From CAVVIO01 sp963748095 (GTDB taxonomy: Bacteria; Bacteroidota; Bacteroidia; Bacteroidales; UBA10428), in NCBI GenBank assembly GCA_963748095.1, contig CAVVIO010000054.1, positions 1 through 31,895 of the forward strand: a stretch of DNA of 31,895 bases, written 5' to 3'. How positions within the stretch are numbered: position 1 is the stretch's first letter; each line of letters starts with the position of its first letter. Below are positions 8,160-16,696 of this stretch, in pieces. Made by a program: the position numbers and the translations under genes. A model generated the notes under the pieces. It was not told where the DNA came from. It searched no databases and worked only from the letters and a program-made list of their open reading frames with translations.

Positions 8160-8491
8160 CAGTGCCGGCTAAAATATCAAGCATACCTACATTTCCCGAA
8201 GCAGCATATTTTTCTCCTCCTACTCCGGCCAGGTTGGTGAAACCCAACGGTCTGAGGCGGTAATTGAGAGTACAAAATATCACGTAATATAAATCCTTTA
8301 ACTTTACCATTGGTAGTCTCAACAATGGCTATTTTATCCCCGATTTGAATTACAGGGCCGCTTTCTTCTGCAACGGCTTTTTTGTTTACATCGGAGCATG
8401 AAACCAACAATGGAAGACCGACAGAACCCACTGTTAAACCCAATGTGCCGACACCCAGTGTCTGAAAAAAATCTCCCCTGTTAGTACTCAT
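8160..8491 (-). pseudogene. Carboxylesterase remnant, N-terminal part with internal deletion
   Basis: It starts MSTNRGDFFQTLGVGTLGL, a TAT-like or lipoprotein leader ending in LLVSCSD, but without a twin arginine. TTNGKVKGFILRD is the first strand of a type-B esterase. The sequence then jumps, with a frame change, to TLNYRLRPLGFTNLAGVGG, which normally lies more than 100 residues further on. The oxyanion-hole HGGGF block and the EDCLYLN block are both missing, so a deletion of roughly 300 bp or more must have occurred near 8280. The frame used in the published-style ORF after that point (LYSQLPPQTVG) is spurious. It is distinct in sequence from the two other esterases. Confidence 0.75.
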
Positions 8492-8591
8492 TTTTTTACT
8501 GTTTTAAGTTTTTGATTATTTAAAAGTAATGGAGCAAATTCAGATAGGTAAATTCGCTGGTTTGCTTAAGTATGTCCACCTGTACTATAGA

Positions 8592-10322
8592 TTATTTTAA
8601 TTGTATAACACCAGAGGCTTTCATTTTTGCAGCCTCATCTGCCGGAAGTTTCCAGTCGTTATCAAAATATCCCTCGCTGACAATATTATCGGGTGTATTT
8701 TTAAAAAGGATAAAGTCTTTATAATTGCTGAGGATATTCATTACGGGACTTAAAAATGCAAAACTTGTCGAATTGTTCCGTTCACCGATTTTGGGCACTT
8801 TCGGTGTCCACCAGGGTAATCCCGAGTTTATCAAAATATAATGATTATTCATAGGAAATACATATACCAATCCATAATCTTTTGCACTCTCATCTAATTG
8901 TACCGGTAACATATCCGCATATTTTGCAATAATACTGTTTGTTTCCCTGGTCCCGAATAAAACAAGATTGGAAGTTTCGTAGTCGCTTTGCCGGATCTCC
9001 TTATCGGAAATTACTCTCGGATAAACCAACACTCTTCCGAACATTCCCCTGTCGACCGACCAGTCGGCAGCTTTTACCGCTTCTGCCCGACGAGCCTGTA
9101 ACTCTTCAGGAGTGGGATTTCCGCCAGTTCCGTATACATAAACATGGTTACTGCTAATAACTGCGTACAGCGGCCCTTCGGCACCGGCCTGTTTCGAATC
9201 AAGTCCGGGGCTGTATTTCCTATTTATCCATGCTCCGTTTTTCTTTGTAAACGAAACGGCATCCGGAGTATTCATAGTAAAGGATTTACCATCAACAGTG
9301 ATTTCCGTTTTTGTTCCTGGTTTGAACTCAGGATGACCTTCCAGGTTCAACGTAAATGCATCCAGACCGTTTGTGGTGACCTCCAGTTTGTTTACTCCTG
9401 TGAATCCTGCGTTAATCGTAGCCAAAAATCCGGGAGTCAATTCATCCAGGGTAACCCAGTAAGCTTCATTATATTTATACCATTTGCTGGAGAAATGAAC
9501 CTTTTCAGGAAATTTATTTCTCTTAAACTGTGAGAACCAATCGAATATAAACCCGTTTTTATAGGCATATTCCCAACTGTTATGTCCGATACCGGGATAT
9601 GTAATGAAGTCCAGTTCGGCAGCATCTTTTTCGAATAATTTCTTCCAGTCGAGTGCTGTTTGATGCAGAAAATCCTTATCACCGGTAAAAAGATGAACCG
9701 GTAAATTCAGGGCATTCCCAGCCAGATCGGTAGAGCCATCCGGCGGGGCCGGGCAAACAGGTGCGATGGCTGCCCAGATATCAGGGTGTGTTAAGCCCAT
9801 CCATATGGTTCCGCCTCCTCCCATAGATAATCCTGTAAGATATACACGATCTTTATCAATGTGAAAACGTTTTTCGACGTCATTCAGCATATCGTATACA
9901 TCCTGTTCGGGTATACCCTGATATCCTGCTGTACCCCGGGCATAAGGAGCCGCTACAATATAATCCTCATCTTTCAGCACCGGAAAATAACGGGTAGTTT
10001 CCAGATCACTTTCAACCGGAACATAACCCGGTTTAATAAAATCTTTTCCCTGGATATTTCCCTGACCGAAGACACGTCTCAAGCCTAGACGGTGGTTCGA
10101 CATAGCACCGTGTAAAAAAACAATCAGCGGATATTTCTTCGATTCGTCAAAATTCTTTGGTATATAGATAGCATAAGGCTGGTCGGTTTCATCCACAGTC
10201 GAAAAAAAGCACAAATCCTGTGGTCCTGCCTTTAACTTCTGTGCATAAGCCTGATTCAAATGAAATGCAAGTATAAGTGTTATAAACGTGGCTAATAGTT
10301 GTAACGATCTATTTTTTCTCAT
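8592..10322 (-). CDS. Secreted alpha/beta-hydrolase (CE1-like/prolyl-oligopeptidase-fold esterase)
   Basis: A 576-residue protein with a Sec signal peptide (cleavage near residue 27, AYA-Q). The N-terminal half is an esterase domain: strand YPLIVFLHGAMSN (64-76), nucleophile elbow TGLSMGGGG (Ser166), acid in TGDKDF (Asp215 or 217) and GIGHNSWEYAY (His247). This matches polyhydroxybutyrate-depolymerase/feruloyl-esterase-like hydrolases. The C-terminal half (about 275-576) is a long beta-rich region with a conserved aromatic block KWYKYNEAYWVTLDELTPG, typical of the larger two-domain members. Its position after GH3 in the minus-strand locus suggests it removes acyl groups from the target glycan or glycoside. 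Substrate is inferred only; esterase chemistry is fairly secure. Confidence 0.8.
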   Translation of the reverse strand: MRKNRSLQLLATFITLILAFHLNQAYAQKLKAGPQDLCFFSTVDETDQPYAIYIPKNFDESKKYPLIVFLHGAMSNHRLGLRRVFGQGNIQGKDFIKPGYVPVESDLETTRYFPVLKDEDYIVAAPYARGTAGYQGIPEQDVYDMLNDVEKRFHIDKDRVYLTGLSMGGGGTIWMGLTHPDIWAAIAPVCPAPPDGSTDLAGNALNLPVHLFTGDKDFLHQTALDWKKLFEKDAAELDFITYPGIGHNSWEYAYKNGFIFDWFSQFKRNKFPEKVHFSSKWYKYNEAYWVTLDELTPGFLATINAGFTGVNKLEVTTNGLDAFTLNLEGHPEFKPGTKTEITVDGKSFTMNTPDAVSFTKKNGAWINRKYSPGLDSKQAGAEGPLYAVISSNHVYVYGTGGNPTPEELQARRAEAVKAADWSVDRGMFGRVLVYPRVISDKEIRQSDYETSNLVLFGTRETNSIIAKYADMLPVQLDESAKDYGLVYVFPMNNHYILINSGLPWWTPKVPKIGERNNSTSFAFLSPVMNILSNYKDFILFKNTPDNIVSEGYFDNDWKLPADEAAKMKASGVIQLK

Positions 10323-10558
10323 GATATAAATGGTTTTTAAGTAATATAAAAGAAAGAGTCAGACCGGTTGAACCGGATCATGCTCATGAAATATCAGTTG
10401 ATCAGAAGACAATAAATTTGTGACATAACACATTTGGGATGGACAAATAATACTAACCGGAATGAAATGTTACAATTGAAATATAATACCTTACTAATCC
10501 GGATTTAAATAATCTTTGTCTCCGACAACGACTTAAATGTTGTCTGGTAAAGATCAGT
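10323..10558. other. Intergenic leader of the 8592-10322 esterase
   Basis: About 235 bp between the GH3 terminator and the esterase start. It contains a near-perfect small palindrome, CCGGTTGAACCGG (10363-10375), about 40 bp upstream of the ATG, and GACAAC/GTTGTC inverted repeats at 10523-10543. No coding potential was recognised. The palindrome is a candidate operator. Confidence 0.35.
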
Positions 10559-10613
10559 TTAAAAAAGGAGGACCGAACCGGAAATGTATTAATTTCCTGT
10601 TCGATCTCCTCCT
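10559..10613 (-). terminator. Intrinsic terminator after the GH3 gene
   Basis: On the minus strand GGAGGAGATCGAACAGGAAAT pairs with ATTTCCGGTTCGGTCCTCC (10567-10613, loop about 6 nt), immediately followed by six T residues (10566-10561). This is a long, GC-rich stem with a clean T-tract about 80 bp after the GH3 stop, so the intact esterase/GH3 transcript probably ends here. Confidence 0.8.
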
Positions 10614-10692
10614 TCAAAAGATAATCAATTATGAGTAACTTCATTGTAATCATCCAAATCCTCATAATTAAACCCATTATATAAAAACTAAC

Positions 10693-13077
10693 CTAAGGTT
10701 TTAAGACGTTTATGCTGCGCTCCGGTTCCATTACGTTGTTCACCTTCCGAACAATTAGTTGTTCAGGCAGATTGAACATAGCAGTCTGCCGAATATTTTC
10801 CGACGAAGCCCCTATTCTAATTTCATAATTACCAGCATCCGCCACCCATGCAGATTGCGATTTATCAAATGAAGCAAGATCCATTTTACTGATCACAAAT
10901 TGCACGGACTGTGTTTCGTCCGGATTCAGCAACCTGGTTTTTACAAACCCTTTCAGTTCTTCCTCTGGTTTACTTAATTTTCCTTTGGGAGCTGACAAAT
11001 AAAGTTGAACTACCTCCTGTCCGGCAACCTCACCCGTATTTTTCACATCCAGACTAACTGTTATTTTGTCTTTGAATACTGATCCACTTACTTTGGGTTT
11101 TCCGAATGAAAATTGTGTATAGGATAATCCATATCCGAATTCGTAAGCAACCGGAACTTTAAATGTTGTATAATACCTGTAGCCCACGTAAATATCTTCC
11201 TGGTAAACTACCTCGGCAGGTTTGGCACTCATAAAAGGCATCGCTTCTGTATTTTTGGAAGTATCAGGAAGTTCAATGCCCGGAAAGTTCTTGGCAGAAG
11301 GCACATCGTTGTACGACATTGGAAAAGTAACTGCCAGTTTGCCGGAAGGATTGACCTTCCCACTGATTACATCTGCAATGGAGTTTCCTGCTTCCTGTCC
11401 GGGCTGCCAGACCAGCAGAATTGCATCAGGAATATCCCGCCAACTGGCTGTTTCAATTACTCCGCCAATGTTGAGAACAACAATTGCTTTTTTGCCATTT
11501 GCCCGAAATGCTTGTGAAACTGTTCTGATCAGTGTTTTTTCATTGTCTGTTAAATCGAAATCTCCTTCAACTTTGCGGTCTCTTCCTTCTCCGGCATTTC
11601 GACCAATTGTTATCAATGCCTCATCAAATGTACGGGCCAGATTTTCGGCTGTAGCTGCATCAACGGGCATTTCTTTAATTCGTGGTGTTCCCATCATCAT
11701 CGCTTCCAATATGTTTTTAGGTTTTGGAAGTTTTTCTTTCTCTTCTCTGATAAAATTCAGGTACGTATTTTTAAGCTGATCATCAATTGTATATCCATCA
11801 TTTGTAAGACCGTCAATAAGACTCACGGTATAAGCTGCATTTACATCACCACTTCCTGTACCTCCTTTGATTATATCGTATGACGTATTCCCGAATACTG
11901 CTATTTTTTTAATTTTTTTGCTTAGCGGAAGTGCCTCATTTTTATTTTTCAACAATACCATGCCATCAGTTGCCACCTGCCGGGTTATCCGTGCATGTGC
12001 CTCCAGATTGGGTTTATTGGAAAATTTATAGTGTTTATACCGGGGTGTTTTCATCATAATATTTAAAATCCGTTCCACATTTCTATCCAATACTTTTTCA
12101 TCCAGTTTACCATCCTTTACAGCCTGAATAATCTCTTGTGTCTGTTTTGGTAAACCCGGCATCAAAAGGTCATTCCCTGCTTTCATCTGTGCAACAGGAT
12201 TCGTTCCTCCAAACCAGTCTGTCATGACAAATCCTTTAAATCCCCATTCCTTTCGCAGAATGGTTGTCAACAGATCGTAGTTTTCAGAAGTATAGGTATC
12301 ATTCAGCTTATTATAGGAAGACATCACTGTCCAGGGCTGAGCATCCTGCACGGCTATCTGAAAGCCCCGGAGATAAATTTCCCGAAGTGCCCGTTCACTC
12401 ATAATTGCATTTACCGTATTACGGTTTGTTTCCTGGTTATTGGCCACAAAATGTTTGATGGATGTCCCTACACCCTGCGATTGTACACCTTTCACAAAAG
12501 CTGCTGCTATTTTTCCCGCAATAAGCGGATCTTCGGAATAATATTCAAAATTACGGCCACACAGGGGATTTCTCTGAATGTTCATGGCGGGAGCCAGTAA
12601 TATGTCTGCCCCGTATTCCCTTACTTCATTTCCCATAGCTGCGCCAACTTCCTTTACTAGGGCAGTATCCCAGGTCGATGCCAGAACGGTGGCAACCGGG
12701 AATGCAGTACAATAATAAGTTTGTTTGTCGTTTTTTCGTACCGGTTGAATACGAAGACCGGCAGGGCCATCTGCCATTACCATCGGTGTGATTCCCAGGT
12801 CGGGTAATGCTGCTGAAGTGCCAGCTGCTCCCGGAACCAGAATCTGAGTTTCACCTACCACCGGACTGTTTGTTACTGTATTCTTATCCTGACCCGGAAA
12901 ATTAAATTGCATTCCCTTTCCTACTACCAAAGCGGCCTTTTCTTCCAGCGTCATTTTAGATATGATCGCTTCTATTTTACTATTATCTGACTGAGCAAAA
13001 TTACTTACGGAAAAATTTATCAGTATCATGGCGACACCAGCAAAATAAATCCGTGATTTCCATGAAGTTATTTTCAT
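10693..13077 (-). CDS. Glycoside hydrolase family 3 (beta-glucosidase/beta-xylosidase)
   Basis: A 794-residue secreted enzyme with a signal peptide ending in FAQ (residue 29). GH3 N-terminal TIM-barrel motifs are clear: MADGPAGLRI (101-110), CGRNFEYYSEDP (173-184), IKHFVANNQETNR (207-219), MSSYNKLND (252-260) and VMTDWFGG, with nucleophile Asp287. The C-terminal sandwich (about 370-620) starts DGMVLLKNKNEALPL, and a fibronectin-III-like domain closes the protein (VKNTGEVAGQEVVQLYLS). It hydrolyses terminal non-reducing beta-linked glucose or xylose; which one cannot be fixed from motifs. It follows the intact carboxylesterase on the same strand with a 164-bp gap and precedes a strong terminator. 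Length and domain order are normal. Confidence 0.93.
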   Translation of the reverse strand: MKITSWKSRIYFAGVAMILINFSVSNFAQSDNSKIEAIISKMTLEEKAALVVGKGMQFNFPGQDKNTVTNSPVVGETQILVPGAAGTSAALPDLGITPMVMADGPAGLRIQPVRKNDKQTYYCTAFPVATVLASTWDTALVKEVGAAMGNEVREYGADILLAPAMNIQRNPLCGRNFEYYSEDPLIAGKIAAAFVKGVQSQGVGTSIKHFVANNQETNRNTVNAIMSERALREIYLRGFQIAVQDAQPWTVMSSYNKLNDTYTSENYDLLTTILRKEWGFKGFVMTDWFGGTNPVAQMKAGNDLLMPGLPKQTQEIIQAVKDGKLDEKVLDRNVERILNIMMKTPRYKHYKFSNKPNLEAHARITRQVATDGMVLLKNKNEALPLSKKIKKIAVFGNTSYDIIKGGTGSGDVNAAYTVSLIDGLTNDGYTIDDQLKNTYLNFIREEKEKLPKPKNILEAMMMGTPRIKEMPVDAATAENLARTFDEALITIGRNAGEGRDRKVEGDFDLTDNEKTLIRTVSQAFRANGKKAIVVLNIGGVIETASWRDIPDAILLVWQPGQEAGNSIADVISGKVNPSGKLAVTFPMSYNDVPSAKNFPGIELPDTSKNTEAMPFMSAKPAEVVYQEDIYVGYRYYTTFKVPVAYEFGYGLSYTQFSFGKPKVSGSVFKDKITVSLDVKNTGEVAGQEVVQLYLSAPKGKLSKPEEELKGFVKTRLLNPDETQSVQFVISKMDLASFDKSQSAWVADAGNYEIRIGASSENIRQTAMFNLPEQLIVRKVNNVMEPERSINVLKP

Positions 13078-13241
13078 TTCACTTGTTTTAAAGGAGTTAG
13101 TATTAATGGTTGATTTTCTTTAATCAATCTTTACTGAATATTATATACTGTAAATGCAACTTTAATCTGTTCTATGAATTCTGTTCATTGTGCACGGATG
13201 TTATTTTATTAAACACCAGTACACAAAGAAACTTACCAAAC

Positions 13242-14870
13242 CTATTTATTAGAAGAAGAATAAAAATCTTTCAGAAATTCATACCGTTTTTCAAGGTTAG
13301 CATCCGCTTTAACGTGGGTATCAATACCAATTTGCATTACCGGAGGAATAGCTTTACCATTAATATCAGGCCACTCAGGTACTCCAAGTCCGTTGGGGTT
13401 TCCGGTTTTCACAAAATTGGCATAATACATCTGAAAAACATCAGATATCTCGTAATCTTCAGGTTGCCAGTCGTATACACGATTAGTGGGCAAATTTCCC
13501 ATAGCGTATTCAATATCGGCTGAGTGTATAGCTCCAGTGGCTTTGGGCATTTTAGGCGCATTATCATTTGCATCCTGAACGCCTCCGGCAAGCCCGGGTG
13601 TTTTATTTTTCATCGATGCCACCATATCCGGTCGTGGTTGGCAGTACAAATAGCGGTATACCGGTTTATCGCCGGTTCTTTTTTGTATATCACACCATCT
13701 CCAGGTACTGAAGCCGATAAATAAATCGGAAGATAAAGCTGTTGCGGCCGGAATGACTGAAGTCTCATCGGTTACATTATAAAGTTGTAACACTTTATCA
13801 GCCTTATCACCAAATATATTCTTTACTGCTTCCTTCATATTTGTTAATGTTGGTTCTTTGCCTCTCAACAAAAACATGTATACCATTTCCTGGGAATTCC
13901 ATCCGATCAAGGCAGGCACATGAGCCTGTTCGCCATTGGCATAAATATCGGCAGGATCTTTGGGAAAGAAATATCCGTCAATTGAGGATGAGAACTGGCC
14001 TTTCACTTTCAAGAGGTCATTGGCCGGGATAGCACGTAAATCTTTCAACGTGCCGGCTTTAAGGTTCTCTGCCACCTGCGTCCCGTTTTTCTCTGCGTCA
14101 GCCAGTGGAACAGGAGGCAATGCTCCCAGAACAGATCCGCTTGAACCTATAACTCCGGCAATCATATTTTTTGATAAAGGAGAACACATTTGTGCACTTA
14201 CAGAAATAGAACCTGCCGATTCACCGGCAATGGTTATCCGGTTGGGGTCACCGCCAAACACTGCAATATTTTCCTTTACCCACTTTATAGCAGCACTCTG
14301 ATCCAGGTATCCGTAATTACCGGATGAATGATGAGGTGATTCTTTGGTCAATTCAGGATAAGCAAAAAAACCAAAAATTCCCAAACGATAATTAGCCGTA
14401 ATTGAGATTACCCCTCTTCTGGCCATACTTTCTCCGGCATATCGCGGTTCGTCGCCGCTTCCGGCCACAAAACCACCACCGTAAAAATAGATCAACACAG
14501 GTAATTTTTCTTTTCCGGTAACGGCAGGTGTCCATATATTCAGATACAGACAATCTTCGCTCATGGTGTCAGAACGAAAGTTCATATCGCCAAAAACCGA
14601 AAGTTGCATAGGACGCGGACCGAATCTATCGGCCTTACGGACACCTTTCCAGTCTTTAACGGGTTGGGGTGCTTTCCACCTCAGTTCTCCTACAGGTGGA
14701 GCTGCAAATGGCACACCTTTGAAAACTTCTATTCCGGAATTATTGACACCTTCCAACATGCCATTGGCTGTTTTTACTCTCGGGACATCATTGTTTAACT
14801 GTGCAAAAGAGACAACGCTTAAAGACAGTAAACAAAATATAAATACAATTCGAATTTTCCTCATAATCAA
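13242..14870 (-). CDS. Type-B carboxylesterase, intact
   Basis: A 542-residue secreted esterase with a signal peptide (cleavage near SFAQ, residue 24). It has FKGVPFAAPPVGELRW (50-65), EDCLYLNIWTP (105-115), the oxyanion hole GGGF (131-134), the nucleophile elbow GESAG with Ser218, an acid residue Glu328 in GWNSQEM, and His449 in GAIHSADIEY, giving a complete catalytic triad. It is the intact member of a pair with the frameshifted copy at 5737-7359, with long stretches of near-identical protein. Placed between SusD and GH3, it probably removes ester substituents so that the glycosidases can act. Acetyl, feruloyl or other acyl preference is not predictable. A hairpin precedes it, so it may have its own promoter. 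Confidence 0.92.
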   Translation of the reverse strand: MIMRKIRIVFIFCLLSLSVVSFAQLNNDVPRVKTANGMLEGVNNSGIEVFKGVPFAAPPVGELRWKAPQPVKDWKGVRKADRFGPRPMQLSVFGDMNFRSDTMSEDCLYLNIWTPAVTGKEKLPVLIYFYGGGFVAGSGDEPRYAGESMARRGVISITANYRLGIFGFFAYPELTKESPHHSSGNYGYLDQSAAIKWVKENIAVFGGDPNRITIAGESAGSISVSAQMCSPLSKNMIAGVIGSSGSVLGALPPVPLADAEKNGTQVAENLKAGTLKDLRAIPANDLLKVKGQFSSSIDGYFFPKDPADIYANGEQAHVPALIGWNSQEMVYMFLLRGKEPTLTNMKEAVKNIFGDKADKVLQLYNVTDETSVIPAATALSSDLFIGFSTWRWCDIQKRTGDKPVYRYLYCQPRPDMVASMKNKTPGLAGGVQDANDNAPKMPKATGAIHSADIEYAMGNLPTNRVYDWQPEDYEISDVFQMYYANFVKTGNPNGLGVPEWPDINGKAIPPVMQIGIDTHVKADANLEKRYEFLKDFYSSSNK

Positions 14871-15010
14871 TGTTTTTATATAAATTTATTTTGCTTAATA
14901 TTTCAAGTCAGAATTTCCGGCTATTCTTTAATTATTAATTTCTGTTCTTTATAAAGAAATTTATAAACACTATTTATAACATGATTTTCAAACTTTATTC
15001 ATTTTCTTTA

Positions 15011-15052
15011 AAAACAAACCGAACCGGCGAACCTGCCGGCCGGGTTTGTTTT
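15011..15052 (-). terminator. Terminator-like hairpin after susD
   Basis: AAAACAAACC (15011-15020) pairs perfectly with GGTTTGTTTT (15043-15052), and an inner CCGGC/GCCGG stem continues it after a short mismatch. On the minus strand the hairpin is followed by further Ts (GTTTGTTTTTAAAG). It lies about 40 bp past the susD stop and would separate, or attenuate into, the downstream esterase/GH3 genes. Confidence 0.6.
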
Positions 15053-15088
15053 ATACTTCAAAGATGACATTACAGGTTTACTCTTCTT

Positions 15089-16672
15089 TTAATAACCAAG
15101 ATTTTGTGTCATATTGGGATTCACTGTTATCTCATATTCCGGAATCGGTAAAAGTTCATTCTTGTTAGCTTTATACCCCGCATCCGGTAAACTAAGCGAT
15201 TCACCTGTTCCCAGCGGTATCACTTTTCCCTGGTCTTTAAGAGCTGCTTCAGCATCACCCCAGCGAACCAGGTCTAAATACCTTTCTCCTTCGAATGCAA
15301 GTTCCAGTTTTCTTTCCCGTTTAATATCCGAGAAAAGCTGATCGCCTGAAGAATTAATAGCAGGAAGGCTTACCCTCGCCCTTACTTCGTTGACATACAG
15401 ACGTGCCTTTGCATCATCAGGGGTAGGTTTCCTGTTATTTGCTTCAGCTGCCATCAACAATACATCGGCATACCGAATCATCCTGATATTAGTGCCGTTA
15501 TTCCCTTCCTGAGAAGTAGCGCTTCCGTCTCCGTTATAAAATACATATTTAAGCCTTACATATCCGTCATTGGCATATGGCAGATCACCTGCAAAATTAC
15601 GCAGGGTGCCTCCCAATGCGTCGATATCAGCCTCAGATATGATACTTGCATTTCTCCTTACCGTATCACCTGCTGCCGTATATGCATCGTACATAGCTTT
15701 ATGCGGGTTTAAAAATCCCCACATCGGAAGTACTCCAAGAGCCGGGCAATTGAAATAAGAAACCCGCGGGCTAAGCATAAACAAGAATGTATTTGCTTCC
15801 GATCCAAAGCTATAGGTGTCATAATTCAGATTGGTTATATATGGTATGTCCCATACAGCTTCCGTTCCGTACTCACTTTCAGGCCGCAAAATTTTCGAAT
15901 AATCAGGATAAAGCCCGTACTCACCTGAACCTATTACCTGGCCCAACATACTAGCTGCTTCATCGTATTTTTTCTCAAAAAGATATGCCTTTCCGAGCAT
16001 TGCCTGTGCAGTCCCTTTGGTAATCAAGTGATTGTATTCTTCAGGCATCTGGCTTCTTACCGGTAAATCAGTAATGGCTTCGTTAAGATCCTTTTCGATC
16101 TGTGCCCATACATCTGCCTTGGGTGTACGGGCTAATTTATATTCACTCGGTTCCAACAGTGTTGTTATCAAAGGAACATCACCAAAGAAATTTACCAGAT
16201 AAAAGTAAGAATATGCCCTCAAAGCCTTTGCCATAGCAATATACAGTATTTTATTGTCAGTATCGGGCGATACATTGTTGATTACAAGATTGGCCCTGTT
16301 GACAGCAGTATACAACCATTGATAAAAACCCTGGACAGCGGGTGTTGCCGGATTAAACCTGTATTCATTAAGTTCTTCCAACTGGCCGCCATTGTCTCCC
16401 CGTTGTCCGCCACCAGCATAACTTTCATCAGAAAGAGCCATGTTCATATATAAATATTGCCAGCCTGCACCTGTTGCGGCTACTTGACCTTGCCAACTGT
16501 CATAAGCAGCCATCAAAGCTTCTTCGGCCTGTGCATCGGTTTTATAGAAATTATCCGGAGTAGTTGATCCACGTTTACTGTAATCGAGAAAATCCTTGCG
16601 GCATCCCGTCATAAAAATTAATATCAGTACCAGTATTTTGGTAATATGATGTTTTCCCATTATAAATTTCAT
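15089..16672 (-). CDS. SusD/RagB-family nutrient-binding outer-membrane lipoprotein
   Basis: A 527-residue lipoprotein: hydrophobic leader with lipobox FMTGC (Cys24) followed by RKDFLDYSKRGS, the standard SusD opening. Internal SusD landmarks include ALRAYSYFYLVNFFGDVPLI (TPR helix), KAYLFEKKYDEAASMLGQVI, RYADVLLMAAEANNR, and the C-terminal RERKLELAFEGERYLDLVRWG block ending in LLPIPEYEITVNPNMTQNLGY. It forms the lid of the SusC transporter and binds oligosaccharide at the cell surface. The start is 24 bp downstream of the susC stop, so the two are co-transcribed. A second ATG five codons into the ORF (MGKHH) is an equally possible start. Confidence 0.97.
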   Translation of the reverse strand: MKFIMGKHHITKILVLILIFMTGCRKDFLDYSKRGSTTPDNFYKTDAQAEEALMAAYDSWQGQVAATGAGWQYLYMNMALSDESYAGGGQRGDNGGQLEELNEYRFNPATPAVQGFYQWLYTAVNRANLVINNVSPDTDNKILYIAMAKALRAYSYFYLVNFFGDVPLITTLLEPSEYKLARTPKADVWAQIEKDLNEAITDLPVRSQMPEEYNHLITKGTAQAMLGKAYLFEKKYDEAASMLGQVIGSGEYGLYPDYSKILRPESEYGTEAVWDIPYITNLNYDTYSFGSEANTFLFMLSPRVSYFNCPALGVLPMWGFLNPHKAMYDAYTAAGDTVRRNASIISEADIDALGGTLRNFAGDLPYANDGYVRLKYVFYNGDGSATSQEGNNGTNIRMIRYADVLLMAAEANNRKPTPDDAKARLYVNEVRARVSLPAINSSGDQLFSDIKRERKLELAFEGERYLDLVRWGDAEAALKDQGKVIPLGTGESLSLPDAGYKANKNELLPIPEYEITVNPNMTQNLGY

Positions 16673-16696
16673 AGCTATTTCAATTTAAATGATTAA

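Noticed and set aside
8177..8280. LYSQLPPQTVGFHQPGRSRRRK as the natural C-terminus of a short protein
   Set aside because: The neighbouring frame reads NYRLRPLGFTNLAGVGG, an esterase block, so this tail is out of frame.
10453..10677. 74-codon minus-strand frame after GH3
   Set aside because: It spans the strong terminator hairpin, has low-complexity hydrophobic/basic content and no recognisable motif.
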